Source: Trochalopteron elliotii (taxonomy: Eukaryota > Chordata > Aves > Passeriformes > Leiothrichidae). Taken from it: DNA of 64,000 nucleotides. How positions within the stretch are numbered: position 1 is the stretch's first letter; the number at the start of each line of letters is the position of its first letter. Made by a program: the position numbers and the translations under genes. The stretch covers positions 1,380,689 through 1,444,688 of the forward strand of contig JANPWX010000076.1 in NCBI GenBank assembly GCA_024734555.1. Reading direction: 5' to 3'. Under the pieces are notes generated by a model that saw nothing but the letters and a program-made list of their open reading frames with translations, made no database searches and had not been told where the DNA came from. Shown piece by piece: positions 13,946 to 26,584 of the stretch.

Positions 13946-13951
13946 ACTTAC
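13946..13951 (-). promoter_or_regulatory. KHDRBS2: 5' splice donor of the KHDRBS2 exon
   Basis: The exon ends in CCT and is followed at once by GTAAGT, which matches the consensus donor perfectly from +1 to +6. It follows a complete codon, so the downstream intron is phase 0. Confidence 0.88.
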
Positions 13952-14098
13952 AGGAACTAGGAATTTTTTTATTTCTTCCAAGGCATGACTCATTCGAGAA
14001 TACGCCTCCCCAGGTGGAGCAAACACTTCAATTAATACGTGGAGCTCATCACTCAAGTGCGCGTATTTGGCTTCTCCACTTTTCCTTAGTTCTTCCTC
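13952..14098 (-). CDS. KHDRBS2: Internal coding exon of KHDRBS2 (SLM1), end of KH domain and start of QUA2
   Basis: This is a single internal exon of a STAR-family RNA-binding protein that controls alternative splicing in the nucleus, mainly in neural tissue (family knowledge). The minus strand encodes 49 residues in phase 0-0. They begin [20 protein letters not shown], continue through an [14 protein letters not shown] segment and end EEIKKFLVP. The acceptor is a pyrimidine-rich tract ending in CATAG at 14099-14103, and the donor is GTAAGT at 13946-13951. From memory the segment corresponds to about residues 113-161 of the mammalian protein. The paralogues differ at diagnostic sites: KHDRBS3 has FHLNDD and AEAYARMG where this exon has AHLSDE and GEAYSRMS, and KHDRBS1 is more distant. 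There is no stop or frameshift, and the flanks are intron rather than neighbouring exons, which argues against a retrocopy. The flanking exons (core KH upstream; DYNDEIRQ onward downstream) were not found here, so they probably lie outside the window. Confidence 0.94.
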
Positions 14099-14125
14099 CT
14101 ATGAAGAAAGGATTTGTTTTTTAGA
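14099..14125 (-). promoter_or_regulatory. KHDRBS2: 3' splice acceptor of the KHDRBS2 exon
   Basis: Read on the minus strand, a TTCTAAAA stretch is followed by a pyrimidine-rich run (CCTTTCTTCATAG) and then the first exon codon GAG. The adenines of the TTCTAAAA stretch are a plausible branch point. The call rests on the exact fit with the protein reading frame downstream. Confidence 0.85.
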
Positions 14126-14512
14126 ACTGGAAATCAACTAATTTTGCAATGATTTGGCATTCACAGATAACATGACAGAAGGACATACTGTAAGCAGACT
14201 TTTAAATCCTTTGAGAAATAAAAGTCTAGTTCAAGCCACTTAAAGATTTAAAAATCAGTTTTGAATGTTTGAAAGATAAAACCAGCATAATTATCATCTA
14301 AATCAGATTTTAATCAGCACAGTGAAAAAATGCTAAATAGAGCAGAAGGAAGTACTGGCATATTAAATCTATAATGGAAAAGCTGCATAGATGCATTTAA
14401 CCACTTTGGAACACCACTGTTTAGTAAACTCTTTAGGTTCTTCAACAAATATCGACAGCCTGCACATTTTAGTATCACCAAAGAAAAACACGCCTAAGGA
14501 CTTTTATTTGAG

Positions 14513-15035
14513 ACACAGAATCACAGGATGGTTTGGGTATGAAGAGACCTAAAGACTGTCTAATTCCAGTGCCCCTGCCATGAACAGAGACATGTTCCAG
14601 TAAATCAGGTTGCTCAGGGCCCCATCCAACCTGGCATTAAAAACTTGCAGGGATGGAGCCTCCACAACTTCTCTGGTCAAACTGCTCCGGTGTCTCACCA
14701 AACTCATAGTGAAGAACCTTTTCCTAATGTTTAACCTAAAACCTACTCCCATTCAGTTTAAAGCCACTACCCCTTGTCCCCTCACTATGTGCCTTTCTAC
14801 AAAGCCCCTCTCTGGCTTTCTTGCCCTCTTTCTGTACTTGAAAAGTGCCATAAATTTACCCTGAGCCTTCTCTTTTCCAGGCTGAGTAATCCAAATGCTC
14901 TTCACAGCAGCTGGGCTCCATCACTGATCATCTTCATGGCCCTTCTCTGGACTTGCTCTGACAGATCCATGTGCCTCGTATGCTGAGGGCCCCTGAGCTG
15001 CCCCCATTACTCAGTGATGTCTGAGTTTCAGCCCC
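14513..15035 (-). mobile_element. CR1 LINE, 5'-truncated 3' end
   Basis: The plus strand starts with the reverse complement of the CR1 3' end (CACAGAATCACAGGATGG, then GGTTTGGGTA). It continues through the typical CR1 path: CAGGTTGCTCAGGGCCCCAT, GATGGAGCCTCCACAACTTC and CTCTGGACTTGCTCTGACAG. Similarity fades after about 15000, so the inner edge is approximate. It is in sense orientation with KHDRBS2, about 415 bp upstream of the exon's acceptor side. Many point changes indicate an old copy. Confidence 0.9.
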
Positions 15036-18000
15036 AGTCCCAGTTCAGGGTACCTATGCAATGCAGTGCACACCAGCTCAGATGGTGAATCACCTCACCT
15101 AGATATAGCTCAGCCATCTTTGGGTCCCAGTTTTCTAGCTATAAAATAAGCCTAATAATCCTACTTCATGTTACAGTAATGTTCTGAAATGTCAATCCAC
15201 TTCTTTAAACAAAGCTTTGAGATAGTAAATGAAAATTGCAAAATACATTCATAGTAGTTACTGCTCCATAAAAATCAAAGACATAGAATAGTGATCAAGT
15301 TAACGGCACTGGCTATGATAACATAATGAAAAATCTATGTCATTACTACACAAGATAGCCATAAGTAATGCTAAAGAAATTATTATGAGTTGAACTCTCG
15401 GTCTTCAAAAACATCTTGAGAAATGTAATTTAGAAGAAAATACATATATACAGAAAACATTATCACAGAAAAAGAAGTAAACTAATTTGCTTGAAAATGG
15501 TGAAGGTTATAGCTTTTTAGTATATACTAAAATAATAGTTTATGAACATTTAGCAAAGATATAAAAACTGTAAGAAGAGATTACAATTCTTACTGATTTA
15601 GCTTATTTAATTCTGTATTAATTTCACTTATTTTAGCTTTGACTAATTTACACCACTGCTTGCTACCAAAAACATTTGCAAGATGCTATGGTTCTAACAA
15701 TAAGTATTCAGTTCTTTTTATCTGTGTTAGAAGATGCAGCCTCAAGGACTTTTTGATTTTCCGGAGGATACACAAAGTCTACATCCTGTATCTCCAGAGC
15801 CTGAGATCTGGCTCCACACTAAGACAACATTTTACAGATTATGATAAAATCATAACTCAATAAATGTGAACTATTATTTTTGAATTTGAAAATTGACATA
15901 TTTGCCTGCAACTGAAACTAAAAAAATAAGGTAAGACATAATTGTCTCAGTATTTTTATTTTTACAGTTAAATTATCTTTGGCATTTTACCTTATCACTG
16001 AAATCTCATTGAAATGTCCATAAGAACCATAGCATAATATAAAAGTCCATCACAAGACATTACAGTACCTTTCAGTTTTCTGGAAAAAAAATCACACATT
16101 TGATTAATGCTCCTGGAAAAATTTGGTATGGAGTTGTCAGTAGAATTAATCTTTAATAGTTATAAAGATACATCCTAGTGATCAGTGGAAGTTTCTTTCC
16201 TGCTGCTTTTTTAAGATTCTGAGTGGGTAAAAAGTAATCAACAAATGCCAGAAAGCCTCAAAATTATCTCTTTCAGGAAAAGACTACCAATAAACTTAGA
16301 ATTTAGAAAGTGCAGCTTTTTTTTCAGATGTAGAAAATGCAAAAGAGTAATGTTTGGCTCTTTATTTTGATGAGGAATTTGTACAGCTAAGACATCAGCA
16401 ACATGATTTTATAATGCACACCTGGAACATGCTGCTTTGGTGGTAACAATGGTAATTATGTTTCTCTTTTACTTCCTGAACAAACTCAGGATTTCTTACA
16501 ACACATCATTTTACAACCTGACTCTTCGGTTCAGAACATGCTTTCTGTCACTACTTGGCACTGATTTCTAAAGCTGTTGGAAACCATAAGCTGAGGTTAT
16601 GAGGCGCTAGACATTTCTTTGTGAGGATACCTAACGAGGTTTCTTCTTGGAGAACACACGGGGTTATAGACCAAATTTTCATGCAGTTATCTCTTCCCAT
16701 CATATGGTAAAATGTCACAATGCTCCTTTTATTACAAGTATATGTAGAGACAAAGAAACTTAATTAAGGAAAACTATGGACAAGTAAGAACTCACAGACC
16801 ATGTGAGCACTGTACCAAGCTCTCCTTCCCAAAGCCAATAAATATGACCGAGTATTTGGGGACTGAAAGTAGCCTTCCATTTAATCATGTGCCAGGTATC
16901 AGGCATCTAACAAGCAAACAACAGACATGACTCACACTGTTGGGGAGACACTTGTTGGTATGGCAGGTGATACCTACTGACAGCTAATACAGCTTTCCAA
17001 GTGCAGTACAGACGAACAGGCCCTCCCAGGAGCACATGGAGATGGACAACACCTTTGCAAATCTTCATCAATAAGCAGCACATCCCAACTGCATAGCAAA
17101 ATAGTCAGTGCCATGGGACCAATATCCACACTGCTTGTATTTAGGATGACAGTACTGCCCCTTGTGTAACACAGCAGTGGGTTTTGCCTCCTGCCAGTTG
17201 TACCCTGGTTGCAATAACTGAGCTCCCCCTAGAAGCCAGAGAGCCCTTCTGGAACCCAACCTTGATGTGGTTTCATAGGAGAGAAGTCTAGTTAAAACTC
17301 TGTGAGCTCTGCTGACTTTAAATAACGGGAATTGGGAAAGATCAGGAGGCTCTCCTCTAAACTTCTGAGTCAAACAAAATCAAAAATGAATAACACCCCA
17401 TGTAGGACTGGTAAGGACTCAAATGGATTATGGGACTTTCCAGCACCTGGTACATTGAGGCAGAGTAAGTGAGATCATCATAGATCTATTTATTATGATG
17501 TTCTTGACAAGACTATCTGGGTGCTAATGGCCTTGCAAGGCCCTAGTGGCCTCTAATGCACCAGTGCAATTACTTGTGGACTTTGGCTGTTTCTCATATA
17601 ACTCTGCCTTAATCGCTTCTGAGGTTCAGGTACTCCCCACGGTGCTGTCTGTAACTTTTGGCAGACAGTCTTAGCTCTTTACGTTCTACAATTCCCTACA
17701 TCATGTCCAGCAGTTTTCTAGACCCTGTTCATCTTGCACAGCCTTAGCCAGTGTCCACCCAGTGGCCTAGTTGTTCCCTTACAGCCCAAGCACAGAAATG
17801 ATAACTGCTTAAGCTTACTCATGTAGACATTAAATGAATCACAATGGAAGGTGATGTGCATTGAAAGCCTGATAGATTCACTGCATCAAAATGCAGTTAA
17901 GTCTCAGGCACTGGATCCTAGGAGAGAAAAACAACAAACCTGGGACCTGATCAGTTCTGCTTTATACAAGGAAAGGAATGGATTCCTTGGGCTTCTGGAT

Positions 18001-20707
18001 TAGTGATCGCAATCACTCTTAGTACTGACTCTCAGGTTCGTAGTATGGTTTTTACTTAGTTCACTGTGACAATGTTTTACTTCAGTATGGGTTGAGCACA
18101 GCAGAGAAAACATGCATCACCCTCCAGAGACAACTGCCCCTCATCCTGATCCTCTTCCACTTGATTCTCCATGTCGATTCCCTTGATTTCTCAAAAATGA
18201 CAGAACCGAGCTCCCCTTATACAATGTGTTTCAGGCTTCCTCCTCCATTCTCTTTCCTTCCTCTCATCCTTAGAGAGTCTATCACACAATGCTGAAGTCC
18301 ATCAACCTTCAACATGATGCATGGCTCTATAATCCACTCCCTGATAAGGACAGCAGGTATTTTGAAACATCTACTGTGTTTTATAATTTCCAAAATTAAT
18401 GCAGGGAAAATGACTCATAAAACTCTATAGCAGAAATATTAGGAGTACCCACCTCTGCAAAACTGAAGCATGTGAGTGATAGGAACATAAAGGCCAAGAA
18501 AAATGGTGGATTATCTCTGGATGTGAAAGGAATCTAAACATTTTAAAAGGATGTGTGTTGACAGAGAACTGCTTTCCTTCTGGAAGCCTGGCCAAAATGC
18601 CTGAATAAAAATATCAGAATGAAGTTGAAAGAAATAGAGTTTGCAAAGAAAACAAAGCTACACGGTCCAGATTGGTGCATCAAAAGTGTCCTCATAACAC
18701 TGAAATAACAGGATATCAAAGAATAATAGAAAAGAAACTTGCAGTAGGAATTGTGTAGATCTCAGAGATAAATTTCATCAATACAATACAAAGAACATCC
18801 TATAATGAAACAAATACAGCTATGAAAAGAAACAATGGGTGCTTGAGAAACAATATGAGAATTGCAATGGATTTCATATCTTGCAAGAATTTACAAAGAA
18901 AAGCATAGTGTAGAGACTAGACAAAGATGATAATCACAGGGCTGCTGCTACACAGGCATTATTCATAAGATCAATGTGCAATGCTACAGAAGGAAATTAT
19001 TGAGCATGCAGTTTGACAAATGCAAACCTATTAATTTTTAATCTGGACATAAATGAAAAAAATCAAAATGCTGTCTGCCACACTGACTGTAGTAAAAGTA
19101 ACAGTGAACTAATTTGTTGGCGGAACTGGCTTCGGAGTTAAAAAACTTTCACATCGAAAGTCCCATCAGTGGAGAAACAAAAAAAAAAAAACAATAAAAA
19201 CCAAACCCAAAAACAAAACAAAAGAAAAGAGAAACCATCTGATAATGGATGAGGCATTGGAAAGAGATTCAGCAGAGTACAGAATTAAGCTAAAACATCT
19301 TAGCTGTTCCTCGATTCTTGTTTTTAAACCAGAAACCAGTTATTCTCACTTCAGGCAGAAGAATAAAGAAGATGGAGGTGGTGAGTACATGAAGAGAGCT
19401 CACATAGTAGTTCAAAGAGAGTGGGTATACAACACCTGCAGCCAGCCACAGAGACCCCATTATAAAATACAGGCATTAAAAAGAACATCTCCTACAACAG
19501 AGGAAATTACTGGAGATACAGGTGACAACAATTATTTTTCTATACTTGATTCATCATTAAAATTTTCATTGTTACTTTGGTGAAATGGAGCAGATAATTG
19601 TGTACATTCAGTACTGTCTTGGGCAAACAGGTCCTTCAGCGCTTTATTTCCTGATGGTTTTCATAATGAAACGCAACAAAATCTTAATGGCTAGGAGGTA
19701 CTAAATCATATCTAGATCATCTTTTTGTTTAGAGAGGTGAAAAGGAAAAAAAAAATGAATCAGCAGAAGAATGTGATGATAAAACAACCACTATCGAAAG
19801 AACTGTAACTCCTGACATGAAGGTTAAATGAAGAAAAAATAGAAATTCTTTGGAGAGAGAAAAAAAGTTTAGGAAAAAGATTAACACACTAAAGTGATAT
19901 GTGCCAAAACTGAGGCAACAGATGGTGACCACTGTGACCAACAACTAGTGATCTACGCTTAAATTCCCTGCCAGAAAACTAAGAGCAGCGATAGAGATCA
20001 CACACCTAAAAGTATTTCTACATTTATACAGATCTAAGCAGAAGCTAAAACAGCATAGCTAAGAAACACCTGGGCATTAGACAATTGCTCCTGGAATTAA
20101 CCAAGCCAAAGATGTTCATTGAATACAATCAATAAATTGCAAGTTTGCAAAGCTCATGAAAAAAATGAAAGGAAATGAAAGATCCTCAAGAAATACACAA
20201 TTATCATACCTAAAGATGCTTCATAGAATTATGTTCATCTTAAAACTTATGATCACAACTAGGGATCACTGCAATCCAGACACTTTCAGATTCTGGAAGA
20301 AGACTCTGCCTTAATTAATGACAGTAGAAAATGTCATGCTTTTATTTGTGAGAGGCTAATTAGCAATTTGTTGCAGCAAGTTACAATACAGTTTGCTTGA
20401 ACTCCAAACAAGATGTTATACTTTCACTATGGGCAAAAACATATCTTAAAGGAAGTATTTTCTTCCTTTTTTTTCCCCCCTCCTTTAATTCAAGATTTAT
20501 TAGAAGCCTAGTTCCCTACTAATGATTGCAGCTCAGATTCTGTGCAGGCAAAAATGACACATAAATTAACTTTCTAATGTCTGACTCTTTCCGTAGTTTT
20601 GCACTCACCCCTCCACTGGCCTGGGGATTCTAAAATTAATGGCTTCAGCATGAAGAGGACAACACTGCTTTGAGTTGCAGTGATGCAAGATACTGCACTG
20701 CTTTGCA
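15036..20707. other. Unannotated intron sequence
   Basis: No gene or recognised transposon. It includes an A-rich stretch at 19172-19235. A minus-strand open frame of 101 codons at 17068-17373 has no recognisable similarity and no supporting signals. Confidence 0.55.
19172..19235. repeat. A-rich low-complexity stretch
   Basis: About 64 bp of almost pure A with scattered C and G. It may be an eroded poly(A) tail of a retroposed sequence, but no parent element is visible on its left. Confidence 0.75.
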
Positions 20708-21752
20708 TGGCCAGGTTTTGGTAGCAGTGGGGGTACAGGGCTGGCTACAGTGAGAAGCTGCCAGAAGCTTCCTCAGTATCTGGCTGAGCCAACCCCAGAT
20801 GGCTCCAAGACAGACGTGCTGCTGGGCCAATGGTGCTAACACCCCTGTGGTAACATATTTAGGGAGAAAAAAGAAAAAGTAACGTCTCAGATGTAATTGT
20901 GGCCAGAGAAGAGCAGAGTGAGAACGTGTGAAAGGAACAGCTCTGCAGACACCAAGGTTAGTGCAGAAGGTGCTCCAGGTGCCAGAGCTGAGATTCCCCT
21001 GCAGCCCGTGGTGCAGCCCATGGTGAGGCAGCTGTGCTCCTGCAGCACATGGACAGCCAGGGGATGCAGAGATCCACCTGCATCACATGGAGGAGTCCCA
21101 CACTGAAGCAGGTGGACGCCTGAGATGAGGCTGTGACCCAATGGGAGGCCCATGCTGGAGCAGGCAGGGACCTGTGGAGAGAGCAGCCCATGCTGGAGTA
21201 GCTTTCCTGGCAGGGTACCTATGGTGGAGCAGCCTGTCCTTGAAGGACTGCATCCCACGGAACAGTGACCCACATTGCAGTATTATGCATAGAACTGTTG
21301 CCCATGGGATTGACTGATGTTTGAAAAATTCATGGAGGACTGTCTCCTATGGGAGGGACCCCATGCTGGATCAGGGGAAGGACTCCTCTTCCTGACCAGT
21401 GGCAGAAATAACCTGTGGTGAACTTAACGGACTGTAACCTCCATTCCCTATCTCCCTGCACCACTGTGGGAGAGGAGGTAGAGCTGGGAAAGAGGGAGAA
21501 GTGGGTAGAAAGGTAGTTTTAAGGTCTTATTTTGCTTCTTATTATCCTGCTCTAATTTTGTTAGTAACAACTAATATCTCTAATTCTAGCCTGTTTTGCC
21601 CTTCACAGTATTTGGTGAGATCTCTCTCTGTGCTTACCTCAACCCATGAGTTCTTTGTTATATTTTCTCTTCCCTCTGCAGTTGTGGAGGGCAGTGATAG
21701 AGAGGCTTTTGTAGGTGCCTGGCATCCAGATGATGTCAACTCACTACCAACA
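20708..21752 (+). mobile_element. Solo LTR of a second endogenous retrovirus family (ERVL-like), about 1.05 kb
   Basis: The sequence follows a long LTR type I recognise from bird genomes. Landmarks are GGTTTTGGTAGCAG at about 20714, a TAACATATTTA TATA-like box near 20850, GAAAGGAACAGCTCTGCAGA at about 20930, and a series of degenerate direct repeats around CCCATGCTGGAGCAG up to about 21375. It ends with CTGGCATCCAGATGATGTCA and a CA terminus at 21752. The polyadenylation signal normally found near 21570 appears mutated. I could not find a matching target-site duplication, so the start may be off by several bases. No internal retroviral sequence flanks it. It is antisense to KHDRBS2. The family name is uncertain. 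Confidence 0.82.
20930..21380 (+). repeat. Degenerate tandem repeats inside the ERVL-like LTR
   Basis: Units of roughly 35-45 bp recur around a core of the type CCCATGCTGGAGCAG or CCCGTGGTG, for example near 21000, 21140, 21180 and 21360. They are imperfect and belong to the LTR itself, so open frames here on either strand are artefacts of the repeat. Confidence 0.65.
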
Positions 21753-24700
21753 AATAAAACCAAAAGCAACAATTTCTTTCTCCTCTCTCCAGAAGCACAG
21801 GGATGGTAATTATTTTTAAAATGGTAAACATGCTATATACTTTCTTTCTCCATTGTTTAGCAACTCCATTTCCAATCCAAATTCACTAGATATGGTAAGT
21901 TCTTACACCTGCTGTGTATGTTTTCTTTGCTCTCTTTGTTACACATGAAATGATCTTACCCAGATGCCAATGTTGTGTCCCTGTAGTGACTTGCAGCTGA
22001 CCTTGATGCTTAGTCCCAGTTTACAATCCTGGAGCCTTCCTAATCATCCTACGCCTTTGTATTCAATGCCTCCACTTCCATCCCAACCCTGTACTCCCTT
22101 GTGCAGCACTTTTATTCTAGGGCCATAGAAGCACCCTCCACATTGAATAATGATTTATTATTGTTACCATTAATTACAGATATAGTACAAACCTAGGCAA
22201 AATAAAGCAGTGAAGGTAAAAATCACTCAGCCATTAGACACAGGCTGCTGGAAGTCAGCAAGCTTAAAGGGAGCTGGGGACAGACCCTGAGCAGTCCAGA
22301 GAAAGGCTGGCAGGTCCCAGCCCTGTGCTATGTTTTAGCACAAAGCCTGCAACTTGCAACAGGTGATGGCAACACCACATTTACTGGGACACAGGGCTAC
22401 CAGTGTAAGTGGAAAGACAACATAAGGAACCAATTGCCTCTGATGACCAATTCTGAAAAGTACTCTTGGGATATAGAGATTTTTTTAGCTACACGTGTAT
22501 AACTTTAAACCTACATACATAGCTGGATGAGGCTTCTGCTTTCAATGCACTTTTTAGTTCCACCAGTGCTAGATTATACATGTGCCTGTCTCAGGGTATA
22601 AACAATTGCTTGGGCTCTGCCACAGTGTAAACTGTGATGGCTATAGCTACTGCTGAGGATGAGTCTCTGAACAAAAGGATCAAAACTAATGAGCACAGAC
22701 TGTATTCCCAAACTTCACCACCCCTTCAGGAAGGGCTCCTCACTATGATACAGGGTTTTGCTCAACTACACCCAGGCTTCTGACAGCCAATTCCAAATCA
22801 CCACATTCAAAAGGATAAATACAGTTATTTAGTGATTTGAAAAAATGAAGAGTAGAGAGATATAATAAAGGCTGATGACATTGTAAGAGCTTTAAGAGCT
22901 TACTGTGTCAAAAATAAAGCAACAAGCCTTTGGCAGAAAAGAAACATCACTTGAGGAAAGCAGATAAAACTTCATTTACACTGGTTGGAGGAAAATATAC
23001 CTTCTTTTTCTCTGCTGTCACTTTTACTTTCCAGAAATAATTTTATTGATTCTCTTACATCAATCTAGCCCTATTTCATTATGTTTGGAACTAACAATTT
23101 AATAAATTTTAATTCCTTTTTTTTTTTTTTAGAGAGAGAGAGAGAGAGCATGAACAGTCACCTTAAGGAGACACAAATGTTATAGACACTAGAAACCTCT
23201 TTTAATGTTTTAGGTAACTCAATAAGCTAGCCGATGACAAATTATCAGTCATCTTGGACAGAAGGCTAACTGTATTTATGCTAAGAATTGCATAAAGTGA
23301 CAATAATTTATTTGTCAACAATTCTCATTAATCAGGAAACATTCATCCTTATATCTGTCCATCTTTATATCTGTTATGTATATAGCATTTGTGAAAGCTT
23401 TGCTTAATAAAAACCAGTACTGGTTATTTAAAATGTACAAATAGGAAAATTTAAATTAAATCTCCGTATCAACTTTTTGTTCCTTCTCTGTCATTAAGTT
23501 TCATTATGATTATATTAGTCCTACAAGAACATATTTTTTTCTCCAAAGAATAAACATCACTTGTATCACAAGATTCACAAGGGATATTCTGTTTTTAAGA
23601 ATAGAGACTTGTATGAAAAGAAATGTTTTGCAGTTCTCTAGGCTCTGAATGAATTATTTTGCTACACGCTATTGAACTGAAATAAAAGTAAATTCCAGTT
23701 GTAGTCAAGTGCCTTAAAGACTGGTTTTGGTCACCTGAAGGAAATAGTAGAAAGAGTATTTCTGCCATGGAGAAAATTGTGGAGGGAAAAATCCATGTCT
23801 GAGCTATTTTATGCATAAGAAGAACAAAATACTTGTATTTTGAAACAATCCATCAGAAGAGGTCTAAGGCGTACACTTAATTTTGACTATAAAGAAGCCT
23901 GAAACTTGTCTTCGGCAAATAATTTATTTATATTTAAACCCAATTTCATGATGAAGGCTCCAAGTACAAACTTGAAAGTAAGTACTTGCTTAACCACTCG
24001 ATGAAGGATGCTTCCTCTACACAGGCCTAGAGAACGGATCCACTGATGCATGTAGGTATTACTTCAAAGCCTAATTGCTATTGTAGGTATCTACACAAAG
24101 AGACCTCCAAGTCCTTCCAAATCTGTATAACCTACTCACTTAGCTTATAGCTGCAAAAGAACTCAAACACACAGGATTTAGGCTGGTTAGGATTTTGATC
24201 CTAAACACCAAATTGTGGCCATGTAATTTCCTGTTCAGTGGCTTCCCATCCCTGAAATCTACAGACGCCAGAACTGTCCACAGTAATACTCCTCACACTG
24301 AAGTGTCTGGGCAGTAGCACCACATGACGGTGAAGGAGATCCAATAATTCTTTCAGGCTGAAGCTTTCCTGGGATTCATAAAGGAACAATGGACTAAGTA
24401 AGACAGATGTTCCCAATACACTCCTATTGAATACAAAAGCGGCACTGCTGCCCTTTTCCTTAATGAGGTAGCAGTTGGAGAGCTCATCAAGTTATGCATT
24501 ATAGAAGTCAGGAAATAGGTGTTCATATTAGAGAAGTTGCTAGATGAATCCCCCAAGAACCATTTGGGAACGTGTTCTGTTAAACTATTCATAAGTGATC
24601 CAGAAAATGAGTTGAACAGTAATAAAAATTTTCCAGTGATAAAGACCACCTCTTTCTGTGTGTACAGACTCTAGATAATGTTATTTCAGGAGAAAGATCT

Positions 24701-26584
24701 TGAAGGCATTACATTCAGAGCTAAAGAAAAAAAATTGCTCCACGTTCAGTATCAATTACTAGAGTATTTTCTATTAGGCAATTTTTAAGAAAGGAAGATA
24801 AATGAAACTGTGAAAGCTCTACTAGACCATTTTGGTGCCCCAATTTAAAAATGTTTTGAAATAAAACAAATAAAGAAGAATTACTACTAATATGGAAATA
24901 TTTTCATAGGAGATGCTAAATACCAAAGTCTTGGCAATCTTGACATTCCTGCAGTTCAGGATGTTCTTAAACCATTAATTCTTGGAAAGCTTTTCAATTT
25001 TCACTAGTTCTTATGTTCTTACTCAAACTTTTCAACCTGTAACTTTCAGGAGCTGCAGACTGAGCATATTCTTAAGTTTTCCTGTCTCATTTGGAAGTGT
25101 GAATCCATGAACATGGGGCATGATGTGTTGCATACGTAGAGGGAAAAAACCCTATATTTAGATCTATTATATTTTTGTTCTATGACTGTTGCAGTTGCTT
25201 GCTGATGTATCTTGTATAACCTATTACATAGATGTGTATGCTTAAGGTGGCTATGGGTCAAGTGTGGAACCCACTTCTGATGTTAAAGATCCTATTACTA
25301 ATTAGCATTCAAATGAGCTCAAAACAGTATTACAGGTGCTTCATCTAGAAAGCAAGGCAACACTTCAGCCCCTTTGATTGCTCATTATAATCAGAGCTGA
25401 AAGAGTGCAGAGGAGAGCGATTTACAGCCACTTTGAGCTGCAAAGTCAGGGATCATGCCTGCTGCAAAAAGCGTGGAGAACTGCTGGCTGCCTTCACCTC
25501 CTCACCTCCTGCAGTGGCAGCCCCCTCCACTCCTTCCACGCATCAGGACTTTTTGAAGGATAATGTTGTTATGCCTCTGACGAACTCCTTCAAGTCCAAC
25601 TGGGAAGCTCCTGCAAGTGCAAAGTTTAAAAGCTCAAATTGATGATTCCATTTAACTCTTCATTGCTTTTTCTGACAAGTCTCCACCATTGTGTAGGATT
25701 CCCTGTTAATGTTTTGCACCCTGAAATGCAATGTAACCTGTGATACAGGAAATGTAAGTACAGTGGATATAAGGGAAGTGACTTCTCCCTGATTGCCATT
25801 TTGGCCCAGGCAGGGTAATGGGGATGGTTTGGCTTCCAGCAGTTTAAAGACCTGTCTGATAAACTGTATTATAAAGTTCATTTTCCTGGCGGATTGTCAA
25901 TAATGATTTCCTCAAGGCTGTCCCTTGATTAACCACAACATTGCAAACAAAAGCAGTAAATGGATTTGAGTATCCTACCACAAATTTAGAAGAGACCACT
26001 ATTTTCTTGTATCCCCTTGATTCTCATGCAGCGATGTGGAAACCACATCAGTGGAGGGAAGCCACAATGGCAGAGACAAACTGAACTCTGGGCAGTGGAA
26101 GAGGGAAAGGAAGTTCATAAATAATTGGCAAACACTGTACCTCTAATGGCATTTACACAGATGAAAATGTTTCAAAACCTGAGCTGACTTAAAAAATACA
26201 CTATCTTCTGAAAAAAGAATTTCGAATTAAAGATAAATCAAATAACTGAAAAATCAACCAGTGTGCCACTTTTCTTCACAAACATATCCTTTTTCTGAGC
26301 AAGAATTTTATTTTCTTGCAAATTACGCACTCCTTCTCCCACGTGACAGTCACATGTGATTTTGCTTTCACTTTTTCTTTGCTTGTAGAATTAGGTTTTA
26401 CATAATGATAAAGAACACAAACACACTTTTCAATGGCAAAATTACTTCTCTTCTACTATCTAAAAAAATTATTCATACTATATTCATTTAGACAAATAAA
26501 TATTAACAAGATTGCAAGTTCTTAGATGATTTCTCACAGAGGTGTCAGAAATAGCTGACAGATGAGTACGTTGTAACAGTATTA
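21753..26584. other. Unannotated intron sequence
   Basis: No gene or assigned transposon. It includes the T-run plus AG microsatellite at 23117-23148. Around 25390-25415 a short stretch faintly resembles the plus-strand CR1 region, but it is too short to call. Confidence 0.5.
23117..23148. repeat. T14 run followed by (AG)9 microsatellite
   Basis: Fourteen T followed directly by nine AG units. This is a compound simple repeat likely to vary in length. Confidence 0.92.

Larger units (their letters stand above)
1..13951 (-). other. KHDRBS2: KHDRBS2 intron downstream of the exon (partial)
   Basis: This is the part of the intron that follows the KHDRBS2 exon in transcription. It is AT-rich and has many stops in all frames. 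It holds a solo LTR at 8445-8996, an ATCTG microsatellite beside it, a CR1 ORF2 fragment at about 11105-12015 and short A/T simple repeats. I looked for the next KHDRBS2 exon (beginning DYNDEIRQ) by eye and did not find it. Intronic status is inferred from the exon alone. Confidence 0.75.

Noticed and set aside
17068..17373. 101-codon minus-strand open frame with several cysteines
   Set aside because: No recognisable similarity and no splice or promoter signals.
20887..21273. 128-codon minus-strand open frame
   Set aside because: It lies in the degenerate tandem repeats of the ERVL-like LTR. The repeated composition explains the lack of stops.
25380..25415. Short resemblance to the CR1 sense strand (GTGCAGAGGAGAGCGAT)
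   Set aside because: Too short to separate from chance, and the flanks do not continue the CR1 sequence.
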